Positions 38,441 to 47,680 are shown, numbered from the stretch's first letter. The stretch: 64,000 nucleotides of DNA from Terrimonas sp. (GCF_003075435.1 NZ_QCZJ01000006.1:186001-250000); one strand, 5' to 3'. Numbers and translations are program-made. The notes: generated by a model from the letters alone, not told the origin.

Positions 38441-38998
38441 TTAAGAAACAGATCTGCGCCTGTTTCTTATCCTGCTTAACGAAACGGGTGTAATGCCGAG
38501 GTAGGAAGCGATATAATGTTGTGGTACACGCTGCAATATTTCAGGACGTTGCTGCAATAGTTCCTGATACCGTTTCTGCGGACTGTCTTTAATACGGGAA
38601 AGAAAGAGCCGTTGATAAAAAATTAAACGCTGAAAGGTTTGTTCTTCAAATTCATTTTTTATTTCAGCAGAATGATTTAATATGAATTGGAAATCTTTTT
38701 TTGTAATGCTGTGCAGGATACAAGGTTCAATGGTTTCGATAGTAAACATACTTGGTTGATTTATTCTGAAACTTTCTACGGATGAAACGCCTTCCCCTTC
38801 AAAGAAAAACTGGAAAGTAATATCCTTCCCGCTATTATTAAACCATATCCGCAGGCAGCCTTTTTCAATAAAGTAACCTTTTCTTGAAACTTGCCCTTCG
38901 CGCAGCAGTATAGTTCGTGCCGGAACTTGCTGTTTTTTAAAAAGATCGCTGAATGGTGACCATTTACTGTCGGGAAGAATAGTTTGTTGCCTGCCCAT
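38441..38998 (-). CDS. Crp/Fnr-family transcriptional regulator
   Basis: A 185-residue protein with an N-terminal cyclic-nucleotide-binding fold (L-L-R-E-G-Q-V-S-R-K-G-Y-F-I-E-K-G-C-L-R) and a short C-terminal HTH (P-Q-H-Y-I-A-S-Y-L-G-I-T-P-V-S-L-S-R-I-R). The cAMP-binding Arg/Ser motif is not evident, as is usual for this Bacteroidota group. It probably controls the oxidoreductase gene downstream. Confidence 0.9.
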   Translation of the reverse strand: MGRQQTILPDSKWSPFSDLFKKQQVPARTILLREGQVSRKGYFIEKGCLRIWFNNSGKDITFQFFFEGEGVSSVESFRINQPSMFTIETIEPCILHSITKKDFQFILNHSAEIKNEFEEQTFQRLIFYQRLFLSRIKDSPQKRYQELLQQRPEILQRVPQHYIASYLGITPVSLSRIRNRRRSVS

Positions 38999-39140
38999 GC
39001 AGTTTATTTTATACGTAAAGTTAGGTATGAAAGTGAATAGCTTATTTCTTAAATGATAAGCCCGAATTTATGAAAGCGGTTATTTTATTATACGCTGCTA
39101 TATGATATGAAGTTCCCGGCTTTGTATGGCCTATGTTCCC

Positions 39141-39157
39141 CGGAGATCCTGTCTCCG
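39141..39157. other. Short hairpin downstream of metH
   Basis: CGGAGA (39141-39146) pairs with TCTCCG (39152-39157). It lies between the Crp/Fnr gene and the end of metH, without a T run in the direction of metH, so it is at best a weak terminator. Confidence 0.35.
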
Positions 39158-39191
39158 CAAAAAAATTGAAATAAAGAAGATGTTACAGCAT

Positions 39192-41885
39192 TTACTCCAT
39201 TACTGGTCTCAGCCACCGCTCCATATCATTCCTGCTCATTTCTTTACGTTGCAGGTAATCTTCAAACTGATCCTGCTGTATTTTACCTACGCCAAAATAC
39301 TGGCTTTGGGGGTGACTGAAATACCAGCCGCAAACAGACGCGGCAGGATACATAGCCAATGATTCTGTAAGATGAATACCTGTCGCTGCTTCTCCGCCTA
39401 ACAATTCAAACAGTTTATATTTTTCTGTATGATCCGGGCAGGCTGGGTAACCGGGAGCCGGGCGGATGCCCTGATATTTTTCTTTGATAAGATCTTCGTT
39501 GCTTAAATGTTCATCTTTTACATAACTCCAAAACTCTTTACGCACTCTTTCATGAAGGCATTCCGCAAATGCCTCAGCAAAGCGGTCGCACAAAGACTGG
39601 AGCATTATCTTATTGTAATCATCATGATCCTTTATAAATCTTTCCAGGTGTGGTTCTATACCCTTTATGGTTACGGAAAAGGCGCCGATCTGGTCTTGTT
39701 TACCGGTAGTTAAGGGAGCAATAAAATCAGTTAAAGAAAGGTTGGGCTGGCCCGGTGCTTTCTTTATTTGTTGCCTTAAAGATTCAAGATGTATTTCCTC
39801 CCCATCATTATTTATAACGATAGTATCCTTTCCATCGCTATTGGCCTGCCAAAAACCAATAACGCCCTGAGCTGTAAGCCATTTCTCATTGATGATGGTA
39901 TCTAACAGTTTGTTTGCATCATTATACAATTTGGTTGCTTCCACGCCTACTTTTTCATCAGTGAGTATAGCAGGAAAATTTCCATGCAATTCCCATGAAA
40001 TAAAAAATGGCTTCCAGTCAATATAATCACGGAGTTCAGCTAAACTGTAATCTTCAAAAATTTTTGTACCTGTAAATGTAGGAACAGGAGGAGTATAGTT
40101 ATCCCAGTCAATAGCAGTTTTATTTGCCTGTGCTTCTGCGAAAGGCAAATATTGTTTAACCGGTTTTTTATTCTCAAAATCTTCTTTTAGTTTTTTATAT
40201 TCCGTACGGGTTTTATTTAAAAATTCTCCTTTCTGATCCGAACTCAGCAATGAGCCTGCTACCGTTACACTGCGGCTCGCATCTAATACATGCACTACGC
40301 CATTATCATATTGCGGCGCAATTTTTACAGCCGTATGCATACGTGATGTGGTTGCACCGCCAATCAATAACGGCTTATCCATACCGCGCCTCTTCATTTC
40401 ATGCGCCACATTTACCATTTCGTCTAATGAAGGGGTAATCAACCCGCTTAACCCAATAATATCTGCTTTTTCTTTTTCCGCTGTATCTAATATTTTGTCT
40501 GTAGGAACCATTACGCCCATATCTATAATGTCATAACCATTACATCCCAGCACAACACCAACAATATTTTTGCCTATATCATGAACGTCACCTTTTACCG
40601 TTGCCAGCAAAATTTTTGGAGCGTTGCCATTGGCTGCTAAAGGATTATTCTTTTTTTCTTCTTCAATAAATGGTGTAAGCCATGCTACTGATTTTTTCAT
40701 TACCCTTGCGGATTTTACCACCTGCGGTAAAAACATTTTACCGGCACCAAACAAATCTCCCACTACACCCATACCATCCATTAACGGACCTTCAATTACA
40801 TCAAGTGGTTTGGGATATTTCAATCTTGCTTCTTCGGTATCTGTATCTATATAATCAGTAATGCCGTTTATAAGCGAGTGCTTTAATCTTTCTTCAACAC
40901 TCTCCTTACGCCAGCCTTCATCTTTAACTTCTGTTTTCCCTTTTGCTTTTACGGTTTCCGCAAATGCTATCAGCTTTTCGGTTGCTTCATTATTTTCATT
41001 GTTGCGGTTCAGTATAACATCTTCACACAGGTTGCGCAGTGCCGGTTCTATCTCGTCATATACTACTAATTGCCCTGCATTCACAATGCCCATGTTCATG
41101 CCGGCTTTTATAGCATACAGTAAGAACACAGAATGCATTGCTTCACGCACCGGCTCATTACCGCGAAATGAGAAGGAGAGATTACTGACGCCTCCGCTTA
41201 CGCCTGTTAAAGGCATCAGGCGTTTAATTTCCCGGGTAGCTTCAATAAAATCAACGCCATAATTATTGTGCTCTTCAAGCCCTGTGGCAATAGCGAAAAT
41301 ATTAGGGTCGAAAATAATATCCTGCGGATCAAAACCAACCTGCTCTGTTAATATTTTATATGCTCTGTGGCAAATATTAATCTTACGTTCTTTAGTGTCG
41401 GCCTGTCCTGTTTCATCAAATGCCATTACTATTACGGCCGCGCCATAACTCTGGCAAATGATCGCCTGCTGAATAAATTTTTCTTCTCCTTCTTTCATGG
41501 AGATAGAATTTACTATACACTTTCCCTGCACGCATTTTAATCCGGCTTCAATAATCTCAAATTTTGAGCTGTCAATCATGATCGGGATCTTCGCAATATC
41601 CGGCTCACTCTGCACCAGGTTGATAAATGTTGTCATGGCATGCACACCATCCAGCAACGCGTCATCCATATTAATATCCAGCACCTGCGCACCATTTTCT
41701 ACCTGCTGGCGTGCAACACTTAATGCCTCTTCATACTTATTTTCCCTGATTAAACGAGCGAATTTTTTTGAACCGGTTACATTGGTGCGCTCACCTATAT
41801 TAATAAAGTTTGTTTCCGGACGAACCACCAGCGGTTCAAGCCCGGATAAACGGAGATATGGTTTTATAATTACGGGTTCTGACAT
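39192..41885 (-). CDS. metH: Methionine synthase, folate/cobalamin/activation part (MetH C-terminal polypeptide)
   Basis: An 897-residue protein matching MetH without the homocysteine domain. Order: pterin-binding domain ([13 protein letters not shown] near residue 27), cobalamin cap and Rossmann domain with [15 protein letters not shown] (the D-x-H-x-x-G cobalt-ligand His), and AdoMet reactivation domain ([12 protein letters not shown] near the end). It takes methyl from methyl-THF to homocysteine through methylcobalamin. The homocysteine part is encoded separately at 42770-43774, a split known in this phylum, but here an ORF6N gene lies between the two. Confidence 0.95.
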   Translation of the reverse strand: MSEPVIIKPYLRLSGLEPLVVRPETNFINIGERTNVTGSKKFARLIRENKYEEALSVARQQVENGAQVLDINMDDALLDGVHAMTTFINLVQSEPDIAKIPIMIDSSKFEIIEAGLKCVQGKCIVNSISMKEGEEKFIQQAIICQSYGAAVIVMAFDETGQADTKERKINICHRAYKILTEQVGFDPQDIIFDPNIFAIATGLEEHNNYGVDFIEATREIKRLMPLTGVSGGVSNLSFSFRGNEPVREAMHSVFLLYAIKAGMNMGIVNAGQLVVYDEIEPALRNLCEDVILNRNNENNEATEKLIAFAETVKAKGKTEVKDEGWRKESVEERLKHSLINGITDYIDTDTEEARLKYPKPLDVIEGPLMDGMGVVGDLFGAGKMFLPQVVKSARVMKKSVAWLTPFIEEEKKNNPLAANGNAPKILLATVKGDVHDIGKNIVGVVLGCNGYDIIDMGVMVPTDKILDTAEKEKADIIGLSGLITPSLDEMVNVAHEMKRRGMDKPLLIGGATTSRMHTAVKIAPQYDNGVVHVLDASRSVTVAGSLLSSDQKGEFLNKTRTEYKKLKEDFENKKPVKQYLPFAEAQANKTAIDWDNYTPPVPTFTGTKIFEDYSLAELRDYIDWKPFFISWELHGNFPAILTDEKVGVEATKLYNDANKLLDTIINEKWLTAQGVIGFWQANSDGKDTIVINNDGEEIHLESLRQQIKKAPGQPNLSLTDFIAPLTTGKQDQIGAFSVTIKGIEPHLERFIKDHDDYNKIMLQSLCDRFAEAFAECLHERVRKEFWSYVKDEHLSNEDLIKEKYQGIRPAPGYPACPDHTEKYKLFELLGGEAATGIHLTESLAMYPAASVCGWYFSHPQSQYFGVGKIQQDQFEDYLQRKEMSRNDMERWLRPVME

Positions 41886-41898
41886 AATATTTTTTAAG

Positions 41899-41965
41899 CT
41901 ATGGGCTTTGGGCGATCAGCTTTGAGCGGTCAGCAGTCAGCTATCGGCTGTCAGCTTTAAGCCAC
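41899..41965. repeat. AGCTGTCAGC-type repeat cluster
   Basis: The stretch between metH and the ORF6N gene is a series of 8-12 base units such as gatcagctt, ggtcagcagtcagct and ggctgtcagctt. Similar clusters lie at 44059-44160 and 51966-52021. This kind of low-complexity GCTGA/TCAGC repeat is dispersed in many Bacteroidota genomes. Confidence 0.7.
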
Positions 41966-41978
41966 GGTTTTTATTCTC

Positions 41979-42009
41979 AACCTGAGGTCGTAAATTGTGA
42001 CCTCAGGTT
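41979..42009. repeat. Palindrome (AACCTGAGGTC...GACCTCAGGTT)
   Basis: A perfect 11-bp inverted repeat (41979-41989 with 41999-42009) surrounds the core gtaaattgt. It sits 3' of the ORF6N gene. A 25-base stretch within that gene (42351-42375) matches it at 20 positions, including the AAATTG centre and TCAGGT end. Confidence 0.8.
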
Positions 42010-42043
42010 ATTCCTCATCTTCCTGTCCCTTATATTTTTCAAA

Positions 42044-42547
42044 TTATCTATTCTTACCGCGAATTTTGAATCCTATTGGTTCCCTTGGCTTTTCTTCTTT
42101 CATCAGTAAGCTTTTCAACACTTTAAAAATCGCCTGTACTTCTTCATATTTCATCGTCAATGCCTGTTCTATCTTTTCAATTTTTAACCAAAGGTCTTTA
42201 TTGTCAACTATCAACTGCCGCATCTTAGTATATACCCTCACAATCTGTATATTCATTTGTATTGCTCTTTCAGACCGCAGAACCGAAGAAAGCATGGCAA
42301 CTCCCTGCTCAGTAAATGCAAAAGGCATTTTCCTGGTGCCACCTCCACTTGATATCGCAAATTGCGACATCAGGTAGGAGAACTCTCCGCTTGTAATTTG
42401 AAACATAAAATTCTCCGGAAACCGGGAAATGTTTCTTTTTACAGCCTCATTTAACCGAGAAGTTAACACTCCATACATTTCTGCCAGATCTTTATCCAAC
42501 ATTACTTTAATACCCCGCACTATATAAATCTTTTGCACAAGCCTCAC
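42044..42547 (-). CDS. ORF6N domain-containing protein
   Basis: A 167-residue protein whose first 90 residues match the ORF6N DNA-binding domain of phage and mobile-element proteins: I-Y-I-V-R-G-I-K-V-M-L-D-K-D-L-A-E-M-Y-G, N-E-A-V-K-R-N-I-S-R-F-P-E-N-F-M-F-Q and G-T-R-K-M-P-F-A-F-T-E-Q-G-V-A-M-L-S. A coiled C-terminus follows. The only start is a GTG that lies inside a flanking palindromic repeat (42542-42581), so the native N-terminus may have been lost or replaced. It interrupts the two metH genes on the same strand. Confidence 0.85.
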   Translation of the reverse strand: MRLVQKIYIVRGIKVMLDKDLAEMYGVLTSRLNEAVKRNISRFPENFMFQITSGEFSYLMSQFAISSGGGTRKMPFAFTEQGVAMLSSVLRSERAIQMNIQIVRVYTKMRQLIVDNKDLWLKIEKIEQALTMKYEEVQAIFKVLKSLLMKEEKPREPIGFKIRGKNR

Positions 42548-42581
42548 CCTCCTTCTCCCTCTCCTCGCAACGGAGAGGGGG
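42542..42581. repeat. CCCTCACCC-type palindromic repeat, left copy
   Basis: A CCTCACCCTCCTTCTCCCT lead-in is followed by a hairpin of CCCTCTCC (42557-42564) and GGAGAGGG (42572-42579). It is related to the inverted copy at 42727-42766 and contains the GTG start of the ORF6N gene. Elements of this form are scattered in Bacteroidota genomes. Confidence 0.8.
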
Positions 42582-42726
42582 CGGTGCTATAGAATAAACC
42601 CAACTTATATACCTGCCACATCATCTATAGAATACATCCAGACAAAACGTTCAGGTATTCTCACCATTTTTATATATTCACGAACTTCCCTCACTATATC
42701 TCATCAACCTGATTTGAATTTGGGCA

Positions 42727-42766
42727 CCCCTCTCCGCTGCAGCGGAGAGGGGCTGGGGGTGAGGGC
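42727..42766. repeat. CCCTCACCC-type palindromic repeat, right copy (inverted)
   Basis: A perfect 26-bp palindrome without a loop (42727-42752, centre CTGCAG) is followed by CTGGGGGTGAGGG, the complement of the CCCTCACCC lead-in of the left copy. The pair encloses about 145 bases of non-coding DNA between the ORF6N gene and the first metH gene. It ends 4 bases short of the stop codon of that gene. Confidence 0.85.
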
Positions 42767-42769
42767 TTT

Positions 42770-43774
42770 TCAAATTAACTCCTTCTCTACCACCGGCAAT
42801 TCCCTTGGCTTTATATTTTTTACATTATCTGCTATATGCTTTATATGATCCGGCGTTGTGCCACAGCAACCGCCTACTATATTCACAAAACCTTCTTTTG
42901 CCCAGTCTTCCAAAAAGTGTGCTGTTTGATGTGGTTCTTCATCATATTCCCCCATGGCGTTGGGGAGGCCCGCATTAGGATATGCCGATACATAACAGGA
43001 AGCGATATGCGCTAATTCAGCAATATGCGGCCGCATTTCGCTTGCGCCTAAAGCACAGTTTAACCCTACGCTTAATGGTTTTGCATGAGCTACAGAAGTA
43101 TAAAACGCTTCCAGCGTTTGCCCGCTTAATGTTCTGCCTGATGCATCGGTAATGGTGCCGCTGATCATGATCTCTTTTTTAGGCGCGCCCGGGTTTTCGC
43201 GGTAGAATTTTTTGATGGCGAAAATGGCTGCTTTAGCGTTCAGCGTGTCAAAAATGGTTTCTACCAGGAATATATCAACGCCGCCATCTACCAGCCCGCG
43301 TATCTGCTCATAATAAGCCGCAACCACTTCATCAAAAGTTACAGCACGGTAACCAGGGTTATTTACATCAGGAGAAAGCGACAGCGTTTTATTCAACGGG
43401 CCAATGGCGCCAGCCACCCAGGCCGGTTTGCCGGTTTGCTTAATAGCTTCTCCTGCACATTCAGCAGATGCCACATTCAGTTCATAGGCAAGCGACTGCA
43501 TATCATAATCCGTCATAGCAATGCTGGTGCTGCTGAAGGTATTGGTTTCAATAATATCAGCGCCGGCAGCAAGGTATTGCTTATGTATATCAATAATGAT
43601 TTGTGGCTGTGTAATGCTCAGCAGGTCATTATTACCTTTTACATCGGTATGCCAGTCTTTAAAGCGCTCACCGCGGTAATCGGCCTCGGCAAGTTTATAA
43701 CGCTGAATCATGGTGCCCATAGCGCCATCTATTACCAGTATGCGTTGTTGTAATGCGTTTCTTATATCACTCAT
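42770..43774 (-). CDS. metH: Methionine synthase, homocysteine-binding part (MetH N-terminal polypeptide)
   Basis: A 334-residue homocysteine S-methyltransferase domain. [10 protein letters not shown] opens the barrel, and the zinc ligands are the Cys in G-L-N-C-A-L-G and the pair in G-G-C-C-G-T-T-P. It works with the polypeptide at 39192-41885. The start is the ATG at 43774 (M-S-D-I-R-N). A longer frame to 43873 is an artefact of a palindromic repeat that translates as P-A-Y-R-Q-A-G. Confidence 0.93.
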   Translation of the reverse strand: MSDIRNALQQRILVIDGAMGTMIQRYKLAEADYRGERFKDWHTDVKGNNDLLSITQPQIIIDIHKQYLAAGADIIETNTFSSTSIAMTDYDMQSLAYELNVASAECAGEAIKQTGKPAWVAGAIGPLNKTLSLSPDVNNPGYRAVTFDEVVAAYYEQIRGLVDGGVDIFLVETIFDTLNAKAAIFAIKKFYRENPGAPKKEIMISGTITDASGRTLSGQTLEAFYTSVAHAKPLSVGLNCALGASEMRPHIAELAHIASCYVSAYPNAGLPNAMGEYDEEPHQTAHFLEDWAKEGFVNIVGGCCGTTPDHIKHIADNVKNIKPRELPVVEKELI

Positions 43775-43849
43775 AATTTTCCCTCCTGTATCATTTAGTA
43801 GCACTGTTGCATTATACTCATCAGCATTACTGACGTTGACAAGTGCGAC

Positions 43850-43871
43850 GCCTGCCTGCCGGTAGGCAGGC
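43850..43871. repeat. GCCTGCCT...AGGCAGGC palindromic repeat
   Basis: Arms 43850-43857 and 43864-43871 with a 6-base loop lie in the metH leader. It is the same family as the inner palindrome at 27856-27875. In this phylum such repeats often extend reading frames with P-A-x-R-Q-A-G peptides, as happens here on the minus strand. Confidence 0.85.
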
Positions 43872-44021
43872 AAGTAATGTATTATAGTAGTAATGCCGCC
43901 GGCATCAAAAAAAGTAAACTAAACTTTAAAACGTTGGGAAACTTTGAGAAGGTTTCTTATCGTTTATTAGTTCAGTTTTTAAACAGGCTGAACAATAAAC
44001 AAATCCGCCTGTAATTGGGTG

Positions 44022-44052
44022 CAAAGGTAGGGAAGGGAATTGAAAGTGCAAA
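44022..44052 (-). promoter_or_regulatory. Promoter of the metH gene cluster
   Basis: On the minus strand TTTG (44052-44049) lies 19 bases before TACCTTTG (44029-44022), which fits the Bacteroidota -33/-7 consensus well. It would give a leader of about 240 bases before the first metH gene at 43774. The leader contains the GCCTGCCT palindrome; I found no convincing SAM or cobalamin riboswitch core in it. Confidence 0.65.
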
Positions 44053-44058
44053 AGGGGC

Positions 44059-44133
44059 AGCTGTCAGCCATCAGCTATAGGCTGTGGGCAATGAGATAAA
44101 CGGCGCGGAGCTAATAGCTGATGGCTGACAGCT
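44059..44133. repeat. AGCTGTCAGC-type repeat with 20-bp inverted arms
   Basis: AGCTGTCAGCCATCAGCTAT (44059-44078) is perfectly complementary to 44114-44133. A second pair, GGCTGTGGG (44080-44088) and CCCACAGCC (44146-44154), is present but not nested within the first. It fills the gap between recR and the metH promoter. Confidence 0.85.
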
Positions 44134-44168
44134 CATAACCCATACCCCACAGCCCAAAGCTGCCCGCT

Positions 44169-44786
44169 CTAATGCGACACATACTTCTCCACCGGCATGC
44201 GGTTTTGCAGGCTCCGGCCTAAAGTAAGTTCGTCAGCATACTCCAGCTCACCGCCAAATGATATGCCGCGGGCTATAGTAGTGATTACCACATTATACGG
44301 CTGTAGTTTTTTTTGAATGTAATAGATGGTAGTATCTCCCTGTATATTAGGGCTTAACGCAAAAATGATTTCGTGTATGCTTCCCTGCTGTACGCGGTTT
44401 ACCAGCGTTTCTATATTTAACTGATCCGGACCTACGCCATCAAGCGGGGAAATAATACCGCCAAGCACATGATACAATCCGCTGAACTGCTGCGTGCTTT
44501 CAATGGCAATAACATCGCGTATATTTTCTACCACGCAAATGGTTTCTTTTTTGCGGGATGGGTTACTGCAGATATTGCAAACAGCACTATCGGATATATT
44601 ATGACAAACCGTGCAGAATGCAATCTCCTTTTTCATTTTGTCTATTGTTTCGCTGAAACGTTGTACTTCTTCAGGGTTTTGTTTGATGAGATGAAGTACC
44701 AGCCGGAGCGCTGTTTTTTTTCCTATGCCCGGCAGCCGGGCAAATTCATTCACCGCGTTTTCTAACAGAGAGGAAGATATTTGCAT
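44169..44786 (-). CDS. recR: Recombination protein RecR
   Basis: A 205-residue protein with helix-hairpin-helix L-P-G-I-G-K-K-T-A-L-R (residues 18-28), the C4 zinc finger C-T-V-C...C-N-I-C (about 57-72), and a Toprim domain (I-C-V-V-E-N-I-R-D-V, G-G-I-I-S-P-L-D-G-V-G-P). It loads RecA with RecF/RecO at single-strand gaps. The length is standard. A -7 element ends 4 bases before the ATG. Confidence 0.96.
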   Translation of the reverse strand: MQISSSLLENAVNEFARLPGIGKKTALRLVLHLIKQNPEEVQRFSETIDKMKKEIAFCTVCHNISDSAVCNICSNPSRKKETICVVENIRDVIAIESTQQFSGLYHVLGGIISPLDGVGPDQLNIETLVNRVQQGSIHEIIFALSPNIQGDTTIYYIQKKLQPYNVVITTIARGISFGGELEYADELTLGRSLQNRMPVEKYVSH

Positions 44787-44789
44787 TGG

Positions 44790-44827
44790 GCAAAGATATT
44801 GAGGTATTTTTATTGAATTACCTCAAT
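44790..44827. promoter_or_regulatory. recR minus-7 element next to a 9-bp dyad
   Basis: TATCTTTG on the minus strand (44798-44791) is the -7 element of recR. Next to it ATTGAGGTA (44798-44806) and TACCTCAAT (44819-44827) form a perfect inverted repeat with a 12-base spacer. A regulator bound there could affect both recR and the divergent gene at 44861. Confidence 0.5.
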
Positions 44828-44860
44828 CTGGTATAAATTAGCTGCTCTTAAACCTTTGAT

Positions 44861-46132
44861 ATGAAGTTTTTAATCCCTGGAATAACACTCATTATAGCTA
44901 TTGGTATTTCTCCGGCTGCCATTGCACAAAAAGCTAAAAAGAAAGGATACATTGTATTAAACACTGGTGATACAACCTATGGTTGGATTGATTATTTTAA
45001 TTGGGAAAGAAACCCCAACTCAATAAGTTTAAGAAAAGACGCTTTACTACAGGATATTACCAGCTATTCAAAATACGAAATACAAACTGTAGAAATATCG
45101 GGATTGGACCTTTACATAAAAGCCGTTGTTGAGAAGGATGCCCGGCCTGTAACAATCGGCTCTCTTTTGCCGCCAGATGATGACTCGCTGATTGTTGATA
45201 CAGCTTTACTTCGCGTATTGGTAAAAGGAAGCCAGTTTAATCTATATGAATTATTTGACGGCAAATATCATTTCTTTATACAAAAACCCGGAGGCGATAT
45301 TAAAGAACTGAAATACCGGGTTGTTAGCAATGATAATAATAACACTTACAGCACTCAAAGATTATTTATAAACCAGTTAACATCGTACCTGGTAAATCAG
45401 TCAAGGACTGAAGGTTTAGTAAAGAAGATATATGCGGCTAATTATACTGAAAAAGATTTGACACGGATAGTGACGGAAATGAATAATCTTTCAGGAAATG
45501 TGCAATATGTAGCGCCTGTAGAAAGTAAAAAGGTTGGAGTGTCCTTTTTTGCAGGAGCGGGAGGCGGTTATAGTAATCTAAAGTTTGGAGGAAACAATTC
45601 AACACTTGGAGATATGCAATATAAAGGTTCCTTTGTGCCGTATGTTACAGTTGGAGTTGATATTTCTTCTCCAAGAAATTTACATGCGTTTACACTGAGA
45701 GCTGAGGTTAGTTATTACAGCACTGACTATAGTGGAGAAGGCACAAAAGATGTTCCTGTCAGCACATCGGATAAGTATATTACGAGCTATGCTCTTTTGC
45801 AGAAAAATATTTCCCCAACGGTTTCTTTATTATACGGCTTTGTCAGGAAAGAGTCTCGCCAAATATATGTTGGTGCAGGAGTTGCATGGAATTTAGCTTC
45901 TTATAGCAAAAATATATATACTGAAACAAGTGATACCTGGGGAAACAGAGCATTTAAAGATTATCTTATTTTTCCTAAAAGCTGGATATCTCCCTTACTG
46001 AAGTTGGGCATAAAATTAAACCACAGGATTTCTGCTGAATTAGATGGGCGCTTTATAAGTTCTATGACCGATTATAGCGCATGGTCGTTAACGCCGCGGA
46101 CATTTACAGGACAGATCAGGTATCATTTTTAA
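44861..46132 (+). CDS. Hypothetical outer membrane protein with C-terminal barrel
   Basis: A 423-residue protein with a signal peptide ending A-I-A-Q. The N-terminal half (about 26-215) is a soluble part beginning K-K-G-Y-I-V-L-N-T-G-D-T. From about residue 225 the pattern changes to G-V-S-F-F-A-G-A-G-G-G-Y-S and ends in T-G-Q-I-R-Y-H-F, a terminal aromatic typical of outer membrane barrels. Function unknown; divergent from recR. Confidence 0.75.
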   Translation: MKFLIPGITLIIAIGISPAAIAQKAKKKGYIVLNTGDTTYGWIDYFNWERNPNSISLRKDALLQDITSYSKYEIQTVEISGLDLYIKAVVEKDARPVTIGSLLPPDDDSLIVDTALLRVLVKGSQFNLYELFDGKYHFFIQKPGGDIKELKYRVVSNDNNNTYSTQRLFINQLTSYLVNQSRTEGLVKKIYAANYTEKDLTRIVTEMNNLSGNVQYVAPVESKKVGVSFFAGAGGGYSNLKFGGNNSTLGDMQYKGSFVPYVTVGVDISSPRNLHAFTLRAEVSYYSTDYSGEGTKDVPVSTSDKYITSYALLQKNISPTVSLLYGFVRKESRQIYVGAGVAWNLASYSKNIYTETSDTWGNRAFKDYLIFPKSWISPLLKLGIKLNHRISAELDGRFISSMTDYSAWSLTPRTFTGQIRYHF

Positions 46133-46139
46133 CAGATAG

Positions 46140-47585
46140 CTACTTCATCACATCTTCCGGTGGTGTTAGCGGCAGCTCAATGGTGATCTCATTATCCCAA
46201 TTGGCCCTGATGGTATATTTCTTACTATCTGAAATGATTTTTTCGGGCTGCAGTTTTTTCATATAACTGCCCGGATCCCATTTGAGGTTATTGTTTTTGT
46301 CGTACAGAATGCGTATCTGGTAATCTCCTGTATGGAATAAAGGAAAGTTTAATTCCTTGCTGTGTGCCGGTTGAGCCTGCTCCAGCTTATCTGCCTTAAA
46401 AAATAAGAACACCACATGCTGGGCTGTGTCGAGATTTCTTATGCGTAATTTTAACGTACCATAATCTGCTTTTTTTCTTGTTATGATCTTTATGGTATCG
46501 GCTTTTCCTAATTCAAGTTCCGAAGAATCTCTGGCAATATCTTTTTCAAGTATCAGCCGGAAATGTTGTTCTTCTTTCCAGGGATATTTAAGCGTGATTA
46601 TTTTTCCTGTAGTGTCATGCGCAACAGTATATCCCGTTACAGGCTGAAACAATGTATCCGTAAAGTGCAGTTTGTTTTCATCAAACGCAACAAGAGAGTC
46701 GTTGAAAGTGAGTATGAAATCAGACAACAGGTCCTGCTGCCCCTCTGCTAAATTGGTACTATACGAAAGCTTTTTATCTTTTTTGGGCGTTGTGGTTTTA
46801 CGTTGTGTAGATGGTGCAGAGGATGGTCTGCCCGGTTTTTTTTCTTCCGGCTCCTCAGTAAAAGCATATAGCACAGGGTGAATATCGCTTTGGCCAACGT
46901 TTATAACGCTATCGTAAAAAGCAAAGACATCACTATTGCGCAAATACATTTTTTGCCCACTCGGATCTTTTAACGCAAACAGGTTATATTGCCCGGGCGC
47001 TATATTGTTAAATGTAAATAAACCGGAACTATCCAGTCTCGTAAAATAGCGGGGCTTTTCTTTCATTACCACGGAATCATCAAAATTGCGGTGAAGCATT
47101 ACGATCAATGTGCTGTCCGGCTTTCCTGTTTCTGCAATAATTACTTTTCCGGACAGCCGTCCGCTATCAATATAGCTGCCGGTAGAAAACAGGTAAGTAA
47201 AATTTTTATAAGGATTGCCCTCATTTAAATCCTTTAACGACTTACCAAAGTTGATGCTGTACGTTGTATTTTCTTCCAGTGTATCTTTTATTCGTATGGT
47301 TACCTCCTTTAACCTCGCTTCAACAACAGGGTTTGTTTTGGGTACAGGTGAAACAATCAGTTGCTCTTCTGTCCGTTCAAGCTGAATGTATTCATCAAAG
47401 GCGAGCACAATTTTATTTCCTTTAAAATTGAGTGTTGAATCTTTAGGCACAGCGCTTAACATAACGGGAGGAAGAGAATCTCTTGGTCCGCCGGTGGGTG
47501 GAATGATCTGCGCACAACCCGAAGTAAATACAACAAGTTTATAAGTAAGGAAAACTACCGCAACAAAAAACGACATTCTTTTCAT
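46140..47585 (-). CDS. Ig-like domain envelope lipoprotein
   Basis: A 481-residue protein with a lipoprotein signal near C-A-Q and the conserved P-P-T-G-G-P-R-D-S-L-P-P opening of a Bacteroidota family with an SbsA-type Ig-like domain (about 40-130). A beta-rich part follows (about 130-225, a prealbumin-like G-Y-N/Q fold), then a proline/lysine linker near 248-272, then two further beta-rich parts. The start could also be the Met at 47576. An envelope-structural role is likely but unproven. Confidence 0.75.
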   Translation of the reverse strand: MKRMSFFVAVVFLTYKLVVFTSGCAQIIPPTGGPRDSLPPVMLSAVPKDSTLNFKGNKIVLAFDEYIQLERTEEQLIVSPVPKTNPVVEARLKEVTIRIKDTLEENTTYSINFGKSLKDLNEGNPYKNFTYLFSTGSYIDSGRLSGKVIIAETGKPDSTLIVMLHRNFDDSVVMKEKPRYFTRLDSSGLFTFNNIAPGQYNLFALKDPSGQKMYLRNSDVFAFYDSVINVGQSDIHPVLYAFTEEPEEKKPGRPSSAPSTQRKTTTPKKDKKLSYSTNLAEGQQDLLSDFILTFNDSLVAFDENKLHFTDTLFQPVTGYTVAHDTTGKIITLKYPWKEEQHFRLILEKDIARDSSELELGKADTIKIITRKKADYGTLKLRIRNLDTAQHVVFLFFKADKLEQAQPAHSKELNFPLFHTGDYQIRILYDKNNNLKWDPGSYMKKLQPEKIISDSKKYTIRANWDNEITIELPLTPPEDVMK

Positions 47586-47680
47586 GCTATACTGATAATC
47601 CGCATTTCAAATAAGAAGTGGCAAACTTAATGGCTTTCAGGTAATCCGCCTTCATTCATTTGTCAATAATCTGGTAAATA

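Noticed and set aside
40861-41262. Plus-strand frames of 60-140 codons opposite metH, recR and the helicase
   Set aside because: They are antisense shadows of strongly conserved genes; their composition follows the opposite strand and no domain is visible.
43775-43873. Longer N-terminus for the first metH polypeptide
   Set aside because: The added residues include P-A-Y-R-Q-A-G from a palindromic repeat and do not match MetH. The family starts near the Met at 43774.
43775-44020. Possible SAM or cobalamin riboswitch in the metH leader (a GATGAG..TGCAAC..GTGCTA string near 43790-43825)
   Set aside because: The GATGAG, GCAAC and GTGCTA pieces recall the end of a SAM-I riboswitch, but the AGAGG-GGAGGGA 5' core and the matching stems are absent, and no B12 box is seen.
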